DNA from: Caryophanales bacterium
GTDB lineage: Bacteria; Bacillota; Bacilli; Bacillales; Amphibacillaceae
Length of the DNA: 64,000 bases
Direction of reading: 5' to 3'
Assembly (NCBI GenBank): GCA_026168805.1
Contig: JAPFDS010000061.1
Location: 1-64,000 of the forward strand
Shown: piece by piece, positions 25,767 to 33,667 of the stretch
How positions within the stretch are numbered: position 1 is the stretch's first letter
How the letters are laid out: the number at the start of each line of letters is the position of its first letter
Position numbers and translations under genes: made by a program
Notes under the pieces: model-generated
What the model saw: the letters and a program-made list of their open reading frames with translations, nothing else
Told to the model about the DNA's origin: nothing
Databases searched by the model: none

Positions 25767-26019
25767 AGTAGGAATAGTACATCTATAGGCAATTGAAGTT
25801 ATAGTATGGAGAAAATTAGGTTATACACGTACTATTTTAATGTATGTCATCATCCAATCAACTCAATAAAGTGTCAAAAAACGTATGCATTTGAAGGATA
25901 TTCTAATATTTTATACAACTTATAGTTGGTCAAAATAATGAAGAAACTCTGTCAAATAATTATGCTCACTGAGCTATAATATACGATATGGTTACTAGAT
26001 AGAATTCACTCATTGCAGA
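25767..26019. other. Divergent control region, oligopeptidase / reductase
   Basis: No gene is supported. Both flanking genes have sigma-54 promoters pointing outward (25749-25766 and 26020-26036), so an activator site is expected between them. A weak match to the CTGTAAAAATAATT motif (CTGTCAAATAATT near 25951) is present but not convincing. Confidence 0.4.
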
Positions 26020-26036
26020 TTGGCATGTTTATTGCA
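26020..26036 (+). promoter_or_regulatory. Sigma-54 promoter of the ornithine-cyclodeaminase-family gene
   Basis: TTGGCATGTTTATTGCA matches the -24/-12 form with the 12-base step, about 163 bases before the chosen ATG. Confidence 0.82.
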
Positions 26037-26198
26037 TTCATTATAAGAGAGTCACTCTTTTATTAATGCTAAAGGTAGTGCCAAAGTAGATCGTATAGTA
26101 AACTATAGTTTGAAAAGAAAGCTAAAGTGTGTATTCGATCTAGATAATTTGTAATCTATGGATGATTTATGAGTGAATTCAAAAAGGAGACAGAATCT

Positions 26199-27179
26199 AT
26201 GCTAATTATTTCTGAAAAAGAAATGCAAGAAAACTATTTTGCGAAAGATGCTATTAAAGATGTTAGAAATGGACTGACAGATAAAAATAATGGGCTCATT
26301 AAGAATCCGCCGCGTATTGTAATGGATATTCCTGAATACGAGGCGTCGTCATTAAATATGCCGAGCATTGATTTATCGAATAATATGTCTGCTATGAAAG
26401 TTGTTACAATTTTTCCATTAAACCCGAAAATTGATAAACCGACAACGCAAGGGATTCTATTGTTAACAGATGCAACAACAGGTGAGCATAAATGTGTGAT
26501 GAATGCATCATATTTAACGCGCTTACGAACAGGAGCCTTAAGTGCGATTGCTACAGATAAGCTTGCTCGTACAGATTCAAAAGTGCTTGGTGCTGTTGGG
26601 ACAGGTGGAATGGCATTTGAACAAGTGATTTCTGTTCTTGAAGTACGAGACATTGAGCAGACCGTATTATTTAATCGAACGGAAGAGAAAGCTCATGATT
26701 TTAAACAAAAGCTAATTGATTATGGCGTTGAGACTGACATTATCGTTGTGGATGATGTGAAAAAGGTTATGCGTACATCTGATATTATTTGTTGTTCTAC
26801 CCGCTCAAATGATCCTGTATTTGACGGAAATGATTTGCGCCCTGGAACGCACATTAATGGGGTGGGCTCATTTTTGCCAACGATGAGAGAAGTAGATCTT
26901 ACAACCATCCAAAAGGCGAGCAAAATTGTTCTGGATGATTTCCCTAGTGTGAAAGAAGAAGCGGGAGAGTTAATTTATGCGGAGCAAGAAAAAGTGTGGA
27001 GTTTTTCAGATGCTTATGGAGAACTGCGTGACATTCATGAAAAAGAAGATGTTCGTGAAAATGACGAGGAAATTACCTTCTTTAAGTGCGTAGGAACAGC
27101 ATACTTTGATTTAGTTGCGGCTATTGGAGTTTATAAAAAAGCAATGGAGTTAGGGATTGGACAAAAAGTAGAGTTGTAA
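26199..27179 (+). CDS. Ornithine cyclodeaminase / mu-crystallin family imino-acid reductase
   Basis: A 326-residue Rossmann enzyme. I start at ATG 26199 because AAAGGAGA lies 8 bases upstream; the frame opens ten codons earlier at 26169 without a site. NASYLTRLRTGALSAIATDK near residue 103 is the family substrate segment, GAVGTGGMAFEQV near 133 the NAD(P) binding loop, and GVGSFLPTMREVDL near 223 the C-terminal signature. Members in proline or hydroxyproline clusters reduce delta1-pyrroline-2-carboxylate to L-proline. Its sigma-54 promoter and position just before the racemase/epimerase operon favour that role over ornithine cyclodeaminase; this is inference from context. Confidence 0.82.
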   Translation: MLIISEKEMQENYFAKDAIKDVRNGLTDKNNGLIKNPPRIVMDIPEYEASSLNMPSIDLSNNMSAMKVVTIFPLNPKIDKPTTQGILLLTDATTGEHKCVMNASYLTRLRTGALSAIATDKLARTDSKVLGAVGTGGMAFEQVISVLEVRDIEQTVLFNRTEEKAHDFKQKLIDYGVETDIIVVDDVKKVMRTSDIICCSTRSNDPVFDGNDLRPGTHINGVGSFLPTMREVDLTTIQKASKIVLDDFPSVKEEAGELIYAEQEKVWSFSDAYGELRDIHEKEDVRENDEEITFFKCVGTAYFDLVAAIGVYKKAMELGIGQKVEL

Positions 27180-27226
27180 TTTATTTTGGAACTTGGGTAT
27201 TTTTTTATGAATAAAAGAACCTAGGT

Positions 27227-27275
27227 CTGTAAAAATAATTATACAAATGTATAATTATTGTAAAAAAATACTGTT
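27227..27275. promoter_or_regulatory. Candidate enhancer site upstream of the epimerase operon
   Basis: CTGTAAAAATAATT begins at 27227, the same 14 bases as the left arm at 14652. It is nested in a perfect dyad, AATAATTATACA facing TGTATAATTATT, followed by TGTAAAAAAAT. It lies about 120-165 bases upstream of the sigma-54 promoter at 27394, a usual distance for activator binding. Confidence 0.5.
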
Positions 27276-27310
27276 TAGCGGTATGGATAGAAAGTAAAAG
27301 AATAAAAACA

Positions 27311-27341
27311 TTAAACGGTGTTTTGATAAAACACCGTTTAA
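27311..27341 (+). terminator. Terminator after the reductase gene
   Basis: TTAAACGGTGTTTT pairs with AAAACACCGTTTAA across a three- or four-base loop. It has only a weak T-run, but the stem is perfect and lies between the reductase and the next promoter. Confidence 0.6.
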
Positions 27342-27393
27342 TAGAAAGTGTGTGTAACCGCATACAATGTATTGTATTCTTGTTAAGTATTAG

Positions 27394-27410
27394 TTGGCAT
27401 GAAAGTTGCA
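27394..27410 (+). promoter_or_regulatory. Sigma-54 promoter of the hydroxyproline operon
   Basis: TTGGCATGAAAGTTGCA is a near-consensus -24/-12 element with the 12-base step, about 126 bases before the epimerase start. No other promoter is evident ahead of the four-gene run to 31937. Confidence 0.88.
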
Positions 27411-27535
27411 TCAATTAGCCTAAGTAAAATATTTAGTAGCTAGTGTCATCTACTGAGGGTAGGAAGCAATGATACATATCAATCCCAGTCGAACCTATTT
27501 GCTACGCTCGATTGAAAGAGAGGGTGATAAGAAAG

Positions 27536-28552
27536 ATGAATTTCCAACGATTGTTTTCAACAATCGACACGCATACTGGAGGAAATCCGACGAGGACAGT
27601 GATCAGCGGATTGCCTATTCTTAAAGGAGAAACGATGTCAGAAAAGATGCTTTATATGGAAGAGCACTATGATGGTATTCGTAAATTTCTTATGAATGAA
27701 CCAAGAGGACATGGGGTTATGTCCGGTGCTTTGCTCGTTGATCCATGTCATCCGGATGCAGATGTTGGGGTTATCTTTATTGAAACGGGTGGCTATTTGC
27801 CGATGTGTGGCCATGATACGATCGGGTGCTGTACAGCACTTGTAGAAGCAGGTCTCATTGAAGTGAAAGAGCCATATACGACATTAAAAATGGATACACC
27901 AGCAGGATTAATTGAAGTCAGTATTAAGGTTACAAAAGGGAAAGCAGAAGAAGTGACGTTTGCGAATGTACCATCCTTTTTACTAAAGACAGTTACTGTT
28001 GATGTAGAAGATATTGGTGAAGTAACGGTTGATATTGCCTATGGTGGTAATTTTTACGGAATTGTTAAAGCGAGTGACGTAAATTTAGAGCTAACTAAAA
28101 ACAATGCTTCAGCGATCATTGATCAAGCGATTGCCATTCGTAATCAAATCAATGAAGCGGAAGAGGTAGTACATCCGGAATTCCCATTTATTGAAGGGCT
28201 AACACATATGGAGTTTTATTCTGAGCCAGATCATCCAGATGCTGATGTGAAAAATACAGTTGTCGTTCCACCTGGAGGAATCGACCGCTCACCATGTGGT
28301 ACAGGAACATCCGCGAAAGTAGCATTGATGCATGAGCGCAACGAGCTAGACGTAGATGAATTATTTGTTCATGAAAGTATTGTTGGCTCGCTGTTTAAAG
28401 CGCGTGTGTTAGAACCGACGAAAGTGAAAGATTTAGAAGCAGTTATTCCAGAGGTAACTGGGTCTGCTTGGCTGATGGGAATGCATCGATTTTTCTATAA
28501 CGAACGAGATCCATTAAATGAAGGGTTTTTATTAATACCTCCAATGGACTAA
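27536..28552 (+). CDS. Proline racemase family enzyme, likely 4-hydroxyproline 2-epimerase (paralogue 2)
   Basis: 338 residues from ATG 27536, preceded by GAGAGGGTGAT; a longer frame from TTG 27512 is less likely. Both catalytic cysteines are present: C91 in PMCGHDT and C254 in [26 protein letters not shown] at the start and VTGSAWLMGMHRFFYNERDP at the end resemble the 4-hydroxyproline epimerase branch, which converts trans-4-hydroxy-L-proline to cis-4-hydroxy-D-proline. The following DapA-family and aldehyde dehydrogenase genes are the later steps of that pathway, strengthening the call. Proline racemase is the alternative. Confidence 0.87.
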   Translation: MNFQRLFSTIDTHTGGNPTRTVISGLPILKGETMSEKMLYMEEHYDGIRKFLMNEPRGHGVMSGALLVDPCHPDADVGVIFIETGGYLPMCGHDTIGCCTALVEAGLIEVKEPYTTLKMDTPAGLIEVSIKVTKGKAEEVTFANVPSFLLKTVTVDVEDIGEVTVDIAYGGNFYGIVKASDVNLELTKNNASAIIDQAIAIRNQINEAEEVVHPEFPFIEGLTHMEFYSEPDHPDADVKNTVVVPPGGIDRSPCGTGTSAKVALMHERNELDVDELFVHESIVGSLFKARVLEPTKVKDLEAVIPEVTGSAWLMGMHRFFYNERDPLNEGFLLIPPMD

Positions 28553-28604
28553 ATGGTTACTTGATATTATAGTTGTTCTATTTATTTTTGAAAGGGGTGA
28601 CTCC

Positions 28605-29522
28605 ATGGAATTTAAGAAAATGTTTTCGACGATTGACACCCATGTGGAAGGAAAGGCTTTTAGAATTGTGACGCAATCACCCATACGGCTCAATGAGAAG
28701 GATATTCAAGCAAATCACGAGTATTTACAGACACATTTTGAAAATGAAAAAAATCTCCTCTTAAATGAGCCCCGAGGGCATCGGGATATGCGTGGTTGTA
28801 TCGTTATTCCTTCTAATAAGGCAGATATTGGATTGCTTTTTTTCAATCATGAGGGACAGGGAAACTTTACATATAGTGGATTGATCGCTGTTATTACGGC
28901 GTTACTTGAAACAGGAAATATCGTGCAACATGCAAATGATCAATACACAATCGAAACAGCATATGGCATATATACCGTACAAGTAACTGTGAAAGGTAGT
29001 GAAGTCCGCTCTGTTTATGTAGAAAATCAAGAGACAACACACGAGCAAGTGAAAGATGACATACCTGCTGTTACAGTTGATGGAAAGCGTACATATGTAC
29101 TATGTCCGTTGCCAAAGATAATTCCAGCAATCGATGTTCAATATTTAATTCAATTGAATCACTGGGGGCGAGACATGTGTTCACGTCTCCAAGCCGAAAA
29201 AGTATCGTTTGATGGTGTTGTATTAGTAGAAGAGAAGAGCTCTTCAGATACAACTGTCCGTTCCGTTACCTTTGAAAAGGACGGGAATATTTTACGGTCA
29301 CCTGGAATAGATAGTACGATTGCTCTTTTAGCTTCAAAAAAAGCGCTTCACTTACCCATAAATGAACTGACAAATGAAAGTATTTTTGGCAGTGAGTTAA
29401 CGGTTAGAGGAATCCCTGAGACCAATCGATATTCAGTTGAAGCAGAAGCGTTTGTAACAGGCTTGCAAGATTTTATTTATGATGAAGATGATCCATTAAA
29501 AGATGGATTTTTACTAAAATAA
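28605..29522 (+). CDS. Proline racemase family paralogue 3 lacking both catalytic cysteines
   Basis: A 305-residue homologue in tandem with the epimerase, 52 bases downstream with its own GAAAGGGGTGA site. The fold signatures remain: FSTIDTHVEGKAFRIV, LNEPRGHRDMRGCIVIP and AFVTGLQDFIYDEDDPLKDG. The active site does not: the MCGHG loop reads FTYSG (Cys to Thr89, His to Ser91) and the DRSPCGTG loop reads LRSPGIDS (Cys to Gly234, Asp to Leu). It should not racemise by the two-cysteine mechanism. The frame is open and full length, so it seems kept. It may be a partner subunit, a ligand binder, or have a different chemistry. Confidence 0.88.
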   Translation: MEFKKMFSTIDTHVEGKAFRIVTQSPIRLNEKDIQANHEYLQTHFENEKNLLLNEPRGHRDMRGCIVIPSNKADIGLLFFNHEGQGNFTYSGLIAVITALLETGNIVQHANDQYTIETAYGIYTVQVTVKGSEVRSVYVENQETTHEQVKDDIPAVTVDGKRTYVLCPLPKIIPAIDVQYLIQLNHWGRDMCSRLQAEKVSFDGVVLVEEKSSSDTTVRSVTFEKDGNILRSPGIDSTIALLASKKALHLPINELTNESIFGSELTVRGIPETNRYSVEAEAFVTGLQDFIYDEDDPLKDGFLLK

Positions 29523-29546
29523 TAAAACACTCAAGGAGGAAAAATA

Positions 29547-30431
29547 ATGACTAATTTTAAAGGTATTTATCCCGTATTAGTAACACCAATGTTTGATGAT
29601 TATGAGATCGATTATGAAGGGTTGAAAGGGAATATTGACCACCTGATCAATCAAGGGGTCGCAGGTATCGTTGTGAATGGTAGTACAGGTGAGTTCGTTA
29701 GTTTAACAAAAGAAGAAAGAAATAAGATTACAGATCTGGCTGTTGAGCACATAAATGGCAGAGTACCATTGCTCGTAGGGACAGCGGCAGAGAGAACAGA
29801 AGAAGCAATTGAATATACGCAGTATGCGGAAAAAGCAGGTGCAGATGGATCCCTGTTAATTAATTCCTATTATGCGCATCCAAAGGAAAATGAAATTTAC
29901 GAACATTTTAAAGCCATTGCTGCATCGGTTGAATTTCCAATTATGATTTACAACAACCCATCTGTAACAGGAGTCGATATTGAAACAGAAACAATGTTAG
30001 CTGTTGCAAGAGACGTAGACAACATTACGCATGTGAAAGAGTCCAGTGGAGATATTGCTAAAGCACGTGACATGATTAGACAAGGAAAGGGATTCATTCA
30101 AACGTTTTGTGGTTCTGAAGATTTAGCCCTTGAGTCATTTTTAATCGGTGCGACAGGATGGATTTCTCCTGCAGCGAATATCGTACCAAAACTAACGGTT
30201 GAATTGTTTGATAGTGTTCAAGAAGGGAATATTGATCGCGCTTGGGAAATCTATGATAAGATCCTTCCGCTTAACAATTTCTTAGAGGGATCTGGTAAAT
30301 ATATTCAAATTGTGAAACGCGTGATGGACATACAAGGATTGGCAGGAGGTCCAAGCCGACTACCACGACTTGGATTAACAGATGATGAAGAAGCAACATT
30401 GCAAGAGATTTTAAAAGATATAGAAGCATAA
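29547..30431 (+). CDS. DapA-family lyase, likely 1-pyrroline-4-hydroxy-2-carboxylate deaminase
   Basis: A 294-residue class I aldolase-type TIM barrel of the DHDPS/NAL family. NGSTGEFVSLTKEE near residue 45 is the carboxylate-binding loop, IMIYNNPSVTG near 132 has the catalytic Tyr and HVKESSGD near 161 the Schiff-base Lys. Lysine-pathway DapA is excluded by context rather than motif: the gene sits between racemase-family genes and an aldehyde dehydrogenase. In hydroxyproline breakdown a DapA-family enzyme deaminates pyrroline-4-hydroxy-2-carboxylate to 2-oxoglutarate semialdehyde. AAGGAGGAAAAATA precedes the ATG, 24 bases after the previous stop. Other keto-acid lyase activities remain possible. 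Confidence 0.85.
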   Translation: MTNFKGIYPVLVTPMFDDYEIDYEGLKGNIDHLINQGVAGIVVNGSTGEFVSLTKEERNKITDLAVEHINGRVPLLVGTAAERTEEAIEYTQYAEKAGADGSLLINSYYAHPKENEIYEHFKAIAASVEFPIMIYNNPSVTGVDIETETMLAVARDVDNITHVKESSGDIAKARDMIRQGKGFIQTFCGSEDLALESFLIGATGWISPAANIVPKLTVELFDSVQEGNIDRAWEIYDKILPLNNFLEGSGKYIQIVKRVMDIQGLAGGPSRLPRLGLTDDEEATLQEILKDIEA

Positions 30432-30455
30432 AAATATGAGAGGGAGGAATTTTTC

Positions 30456-31937
30456 ATGAGTAAAGAGTTATTGCCAAAAGTTGCAGAGTTTTTAAAGGGA
30501 ACAAAGGGTATGTATATCGATGGTGCGTATGTTTCATCTGCTAGTGGTAAGACATTTGACGTTACCAATCCAGCTACAGAAGAAAAAATTGCGACCGTAA
30601 GCCAGGCTCAGGTCGAAGATGTTGATACAGCAGTTGATGCTGCACGAAAAGCATTTGATGAAGGTGAGTGGACGAAGATGGAGGCAGCCGAACGCTCGCA
30701 TCTCATTTATAAGTTCGCTGACCTCCTTGAGGAAAACCGTGAAGAGTTGGCACAGTTAGAATCACTTGATAACGGAAAACCGTATCAAATTGCACTGGAA
30801 GATGACGTAGATGGGACAGTGCAGCATTTCAGATATTATGCTGGTTGGGCAACGAAAATTTTCGGAAAAACAACGCAGATTTCTCCTGATTATGTGACGT
30901 ATACGTTGCATGAGCCAGTTGGTGTCGTTGGACAAATTATCCCGTGGAACTTCCCACTTGCGATGGCAGGGTGGAAACTCGGATCTGCTTTAGCAGTAGG
31001 ATGTACAGTTGTTATTAAGCCAGCAAGTGAAACACCACTTTCACTTCTGTATGTGGCAGAGTTATTCAAAGAAGCTGGATTCCCAGACGGTGTCGTGAAT
31101 GTTGTCCCAGGAGCAGGAAGTGTTGCTGGAGAAGCGATTATTACCCATGAAGATGTAGATAAAGTTGCATTTACAGGCTCAACAGCTGTTGGTCAAGGGG
31201 TTGCAAAGCAAGCAGCTGACCAAATTAAAAGTGTTACATTAGAATTAGGTGGAAAATCACCATCGATTATTTTAGAAGATGCAAATCTTGAAGAAGCAAT
31301 CGAAGGTGCATTTAATGGAACGATGTACAATATGGGGCAAAACTGTAGTGCTTGTACACGCGTATATGTACAACGATCGATTTATGATAAAGTCGTTGAC
31401 GGAATTGCCGAACATGTCGCCGCAGTAAAATTAGGAGCGGGCCTAGATTCCGAAGCAAATATGGGACCTCTCGTTTCTAAAACCCAACAAAATACCGTTC
31501 TAGGCTATATCGAAAAAGGGAAAGAAGAGGGAGCACGTCTTGTGACTGGCGGTAGTAAAGGTATTGAAAAAGGATACTTTGTTGAACCAACCGTTTTTGC
31601 TGACGTTGAAGACGATATGACGATTGCCCGTGAAGAAATTTTTGGACCAGTAATGTCTATTTTCCCATTTGATACAGTCGAGGAAGTGATCGAACGTGCG
31701 AATGACAGTGAATATGGCTTAGCTGCAAGTGTGTGGACAGAGAATATTAAAAAAGCACACTATATTACTGGAAAGCTAAAAACAGGAACTGTCTGGATCA
31801 ATGATTTTGGACTTGAGTGGGAAACAATGCCGTTTGGAGGATACAAAAAGTCTGGTGTCGGCCGAGAAATGGGCGGAGAATACGGACTCGCAAATTACAC
31901 AGAAGTGAAGAGTGTATTTGTAAATATTGAGCAGTAA
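30456..31937 (+). CDS. Aldehyde dehydrogenase, likely 2-oxoglutarate semialdehyde dehydrogenase
   Basis: A 493-residue NAD(P)-dependent aldehyde dehydrogenase. Seen are QIIPWNFPLAMAGWKLGSAL near residue 157, the NAD-loop FTGSTAVGQGV near 240, VTLELGGKSPSII near 265 with the general-base Glu, and MGQNCSACTRVYV near 297 with the catalytic Cys. MPFGGYKKSGVGREMG near 462 closes the family pattern. Betaine-aldehyde-type enzymes share these features, so sequence alone leaves the substrate open; as last gene of the epimerase-DapA operon it best fits oxidation of 2-oxoglutarate semialdehyde to 2-oxoglutarate. GAGGGAGGAATTTTT precedes the ATG; a terminator follows. Confidence 0.88.
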   Translation: MSKELLPKVAEFLKGTKGMYIDGAYVSSASGKTFDVTNPATEEKIATVSQAQVEDVDTAVDAARKAFDEGEWTKMEAAERSHLIYKFADLLEENREELAQLESLDNGKPYQIALEDDVDGTVQHFRYYAGWATKIFGKTTQISPDYVTYTLHEPVGVVGQIIPWNFPLAMAGWKLGSALAVGCTVVIKPASETPLSLLYVAELFKEAGFPDGVVNVVPGAGSVAGEAIITHEDVDKVAFTGSTAVGQGVAKQAADQIKSVTLELGGKSPSIILEDANLEEAIEGAFNGTMYNMGQNCSACTRVYVQRSIYDKVVDGIAEHVAAVKLGAGLDSEANMGPLVSKTQQNTVLGYIEKGKEEGARLVTGGSKGIEKGYFVEPTVFADVEDDMTIAREEIFGPVMSIFPFDTVEEVIERANDSEYGLAASVWTENIKKAHYITGKLKTGTVWINDFGLEWETMPFGGYKKSGVGREMGGEYGLANYTEVKSVFVNIEQ

Positions 31938-31943
31938 AAAATG

Positions 31944-31980
31944 AAACAGCTATCCTCTTTAAAGAGGGTAGCTGTTTTTT
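31944..31980 (+). terminator. Terminator of the hydroxyproline operon
   Basis: AAACAGCTATCCTC pairs with GAGGGTAGCTGTTT and runs into a TTTTTT tract. Confidence 0.88.
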
Positions 31981-31982
31981 GA

Positions 31983-32215
31983 GATTGAGGCACTATCCTT
32001 GGCTTTAGTTCCTCGATTACGAGGATGATCTGAAATCGGGGAACTATCTATAGCTTTAGTGCCTCAATTAAGCAGGCTGCTCCCGATTGAGGCACTATCC
32101 TCAGCTTTAGTTCCTCGATTGCCGGGTCGCTCTGAAATCGAAGAACTATCTATATGTTTAGTGCCTCAATTTAGCTGGTTGCTCGCGATTGAGGCACTAT
32201 CCTCGGCTTTAGTGT
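31983..32215. repeat. Tandem 102-bp intergenic repeat, about 2.3 copies
   Basis: GATTGAGGCACTATCCT begins at 31983, 32085 and 32187, a constant 102-base period. Each unit also holds GAACTATCTATA and TTTAGTGCCTCAATT, so the arm ATTGAGGCACTA faces its own complement TAGTGCCTCAAT inside the unit, giving potential cruciforms. The open frame running through it is a by-product of the repeat and has no ribosome binding site. Confidence 0.8.
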
Positions 32216-32245
32216 GGGGTTTTTCTTACCAACGTCATATATTGT

Positions 32246-32290
32246 ACAATAAAACAAAAAGCGCTAGTGAAAACTATTCACTAGCGCTAA
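32246..32290 (-). terminator. Terminator after the second M24 peptidase
   Basis: On the minus strand AGCGCTAGTGAA pairs with TTCACTAGCGCT and is followed by TTTTTGTTTTATT. It lies 18 bases past the peptidase stop. Confidence 0.88.
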
Positions 32291-32307
32291 ATTGCGTCTA
32301 CAAATGA

Positions 32308-33411
32308 TTATAGAATCTGTAATTCCTTTGGGAATGAAGTTAGTACTTCTACTTCACCATCTTCATTAATATATACTTCATCTTCTATTCGTACGCCGCC
32401 GTACTCGGGGATGTAGATCCCTGGTTCAATTGTGAACAGTAGTCCCTTTTCAGCGATGTCAGTGTTTTCTGAGTGAATCGATGGTTCTTCGTGAACTTCT
32501 ATACCTAGTCCATGACCAACACGATTGTGGAAATACTCACTATAACCTGCTTTTTCAATGACCTCACGAGCTGCGATATCAAATGTTTGCAGCGGAGCTC
32601 CTGCTTTCACAGCATCAATTCCAGCTTGGTTTGATTGTAAGACAATATCATAGATTTCTTTTTGTTTTTCACTAGCTTCACCAATTACGAAGGTACGTGT
32701 AATGTCTGAGCAGTATCCATCTTTAATGACCCCGAAATCAATCAATAGAAAGTCTCCATTTTGAAGTTTACGGCTCCCAGGAGTTCCGTGCGGTAATGCA
32801 GCTTTTTCGCCAGATAAAACAATGGATGAAAACGATGGTCCGTCTGCTCCATGTACACGCATGAGATATTCGAGTTCCGCGGTTAATTCAGACTCAGTCA
32901 TGCCTTCATGTACTTTCTTTATACCGTCTGCTAACACTTGCTCGATAATATCTACCGCTTTTTGTGCGTGCTCAATTTCTGTTCTAGACTTTTTCAACCG
33001 TTGATCATTTACTGCCGGTTGAATATCGACAAAATTTGCCTCAGGGAAAATGTCCATTAAATTTTTATATTGAAAAACACTGACTTCTTTCATTTCAAAT
33101 CCAAAAGTGGAAGGGTTGCCACCGAGTGTATCTTTTAAAACAGTAAATGGATTTTCATTATCAGAAATAGGCGTGATATTTTTCACCACGTCAAATCCTT
33201 GAGCAATCTCGTAGTCTAGCGCTGGAACGAATAAATGATATGTATCTGTTCGATTATCAACAACCAATGCTAAAAAACGTTCATGAGGATCTGTATTAAA
33301 TCCTGTGTAATAAAATACATTCGCTGGAAGAGTAATCATTCCTATGTCGATATTCTCATTCTTCAAGTGATTTTGTAACCCTTGTAATCTTTTGATTTGT
33401 TCATGTGTCAT
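32308..33411 (-). CDS. M24 family X-Pro dipeptidase, paralogue 2
   Basis: 367 residues from ATG 33411, preceded by GGAGGTTATATT; the frame opens 17 codons earlier without a site. Metal ligands of the pita-bread fold are present: LIDFGVIKDGYCSDITRTF (two Asp), GHGLGIEVHEEPS (His), FTIEPGIYIPEYGG (Glu) and VRIEDEV (Glu). The N-terminal domain (1-125) includes NVFYYTGFNTDPHERFLALV, as in Bacillus prolidase-like proteins. It should split X-Pro dipeptides or remove residues ahead of proline. Its sigma-54 promoter at 33486-33502 places it in the same regulon as paralogue 1, from which it differs clearly in sequence. Confidence 0.9.
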   Translation of the reverse strand: MTHEQIKRLQGLQNHLKNENIDIGMITLPANVFYYTGFNTDPHERFLALVVDNRTDTYHLFVPALDYEIAQGFDVVKNITPISDNENPFTVLKDTLGGNPSTFGFEMKEVSVFQYKNLMDIFPEANFVDIQPAVNDQRLKKSRTEIEHAQKAVDIIEQVLADGIKKVHEGMTESELTAELEYLMRVHGADGPSFSSIVLSGEKAALPHGTPGSRKLQNGDFLLIDFGVIKDGYCSDITRTFVIGEASEKQKEIYDIVLQSNQAGIDAVKAGAPLQTFDIAAREVIEKAGYSEYFHNRVGHGLGIEVHEEPSIHSENTDIAEKGLLFTIEPGIYIPEYGGVRIEDEVYINEDGEVEVLTSFPKELQIL

Positions 33412-33485
33412 AATATAACCTCCATTAGATATTTTTTTCACTTTATAAACATAGCTTAACAACTATTAAACTCGCCATATAATTA

Positions 33486-33502
33486 TGCAAGTTTTATGCC
33501 AA
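33486..33502 (-). promoter_or_regulatory. Sigma-54 promoter of the second M24 peptidase
   Basis: On the minus strand TTGGCATAAAACTTGCA is a near-consensus -24/-12 element with the 12-base step, 75 bases before the start codon. Confidence 0.88.
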
Positions 33503-33573
33503 ATAATATTTTTAATGTTTAATAAAGTAAGTTTAGTTGAATTATTAGAAAAGTATACATTCTTTCTTTTATT

Positions 33574-33609
33574 CTGTAAAACTATATGTTATAGTGTAAT
33601 AAAATACAG
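33574..33609. promoter_or_regulatory. Possible activator site between M24 peptidase and XRE regulator
   Basis: CTGTAAAAC at 33574 faces AAAATACAG at 33601-33609, an imperfect dyad resembling the CTGTAAAAAT pairs near other sigma-54 promoters. It lies about 75-110 bases upstream of the peptidase promoter. It also overlaps the likely promoter of the XRE gene, so it could serve that regulator instead. Confidence 0.35.
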
Positions 33610-33667
33610 TGGAGGTGAAAATATTTCGTTTTATTATAATATAATGGAATTGTAGAGGGTAGATTTT

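Noticed and set aside
31983-32215. CRISPR array
   Set aside because: The period is 102 bases with near-identical whole units, not short repeats with unique spacers, and no cas genes are present.
32059-32307. An 82-residue open frame after the aldehyde dehydrogenase
   Set aside because: It is made almost wholly of the 102-bp repeat, has no ribosome binding site and runs through a terminator.
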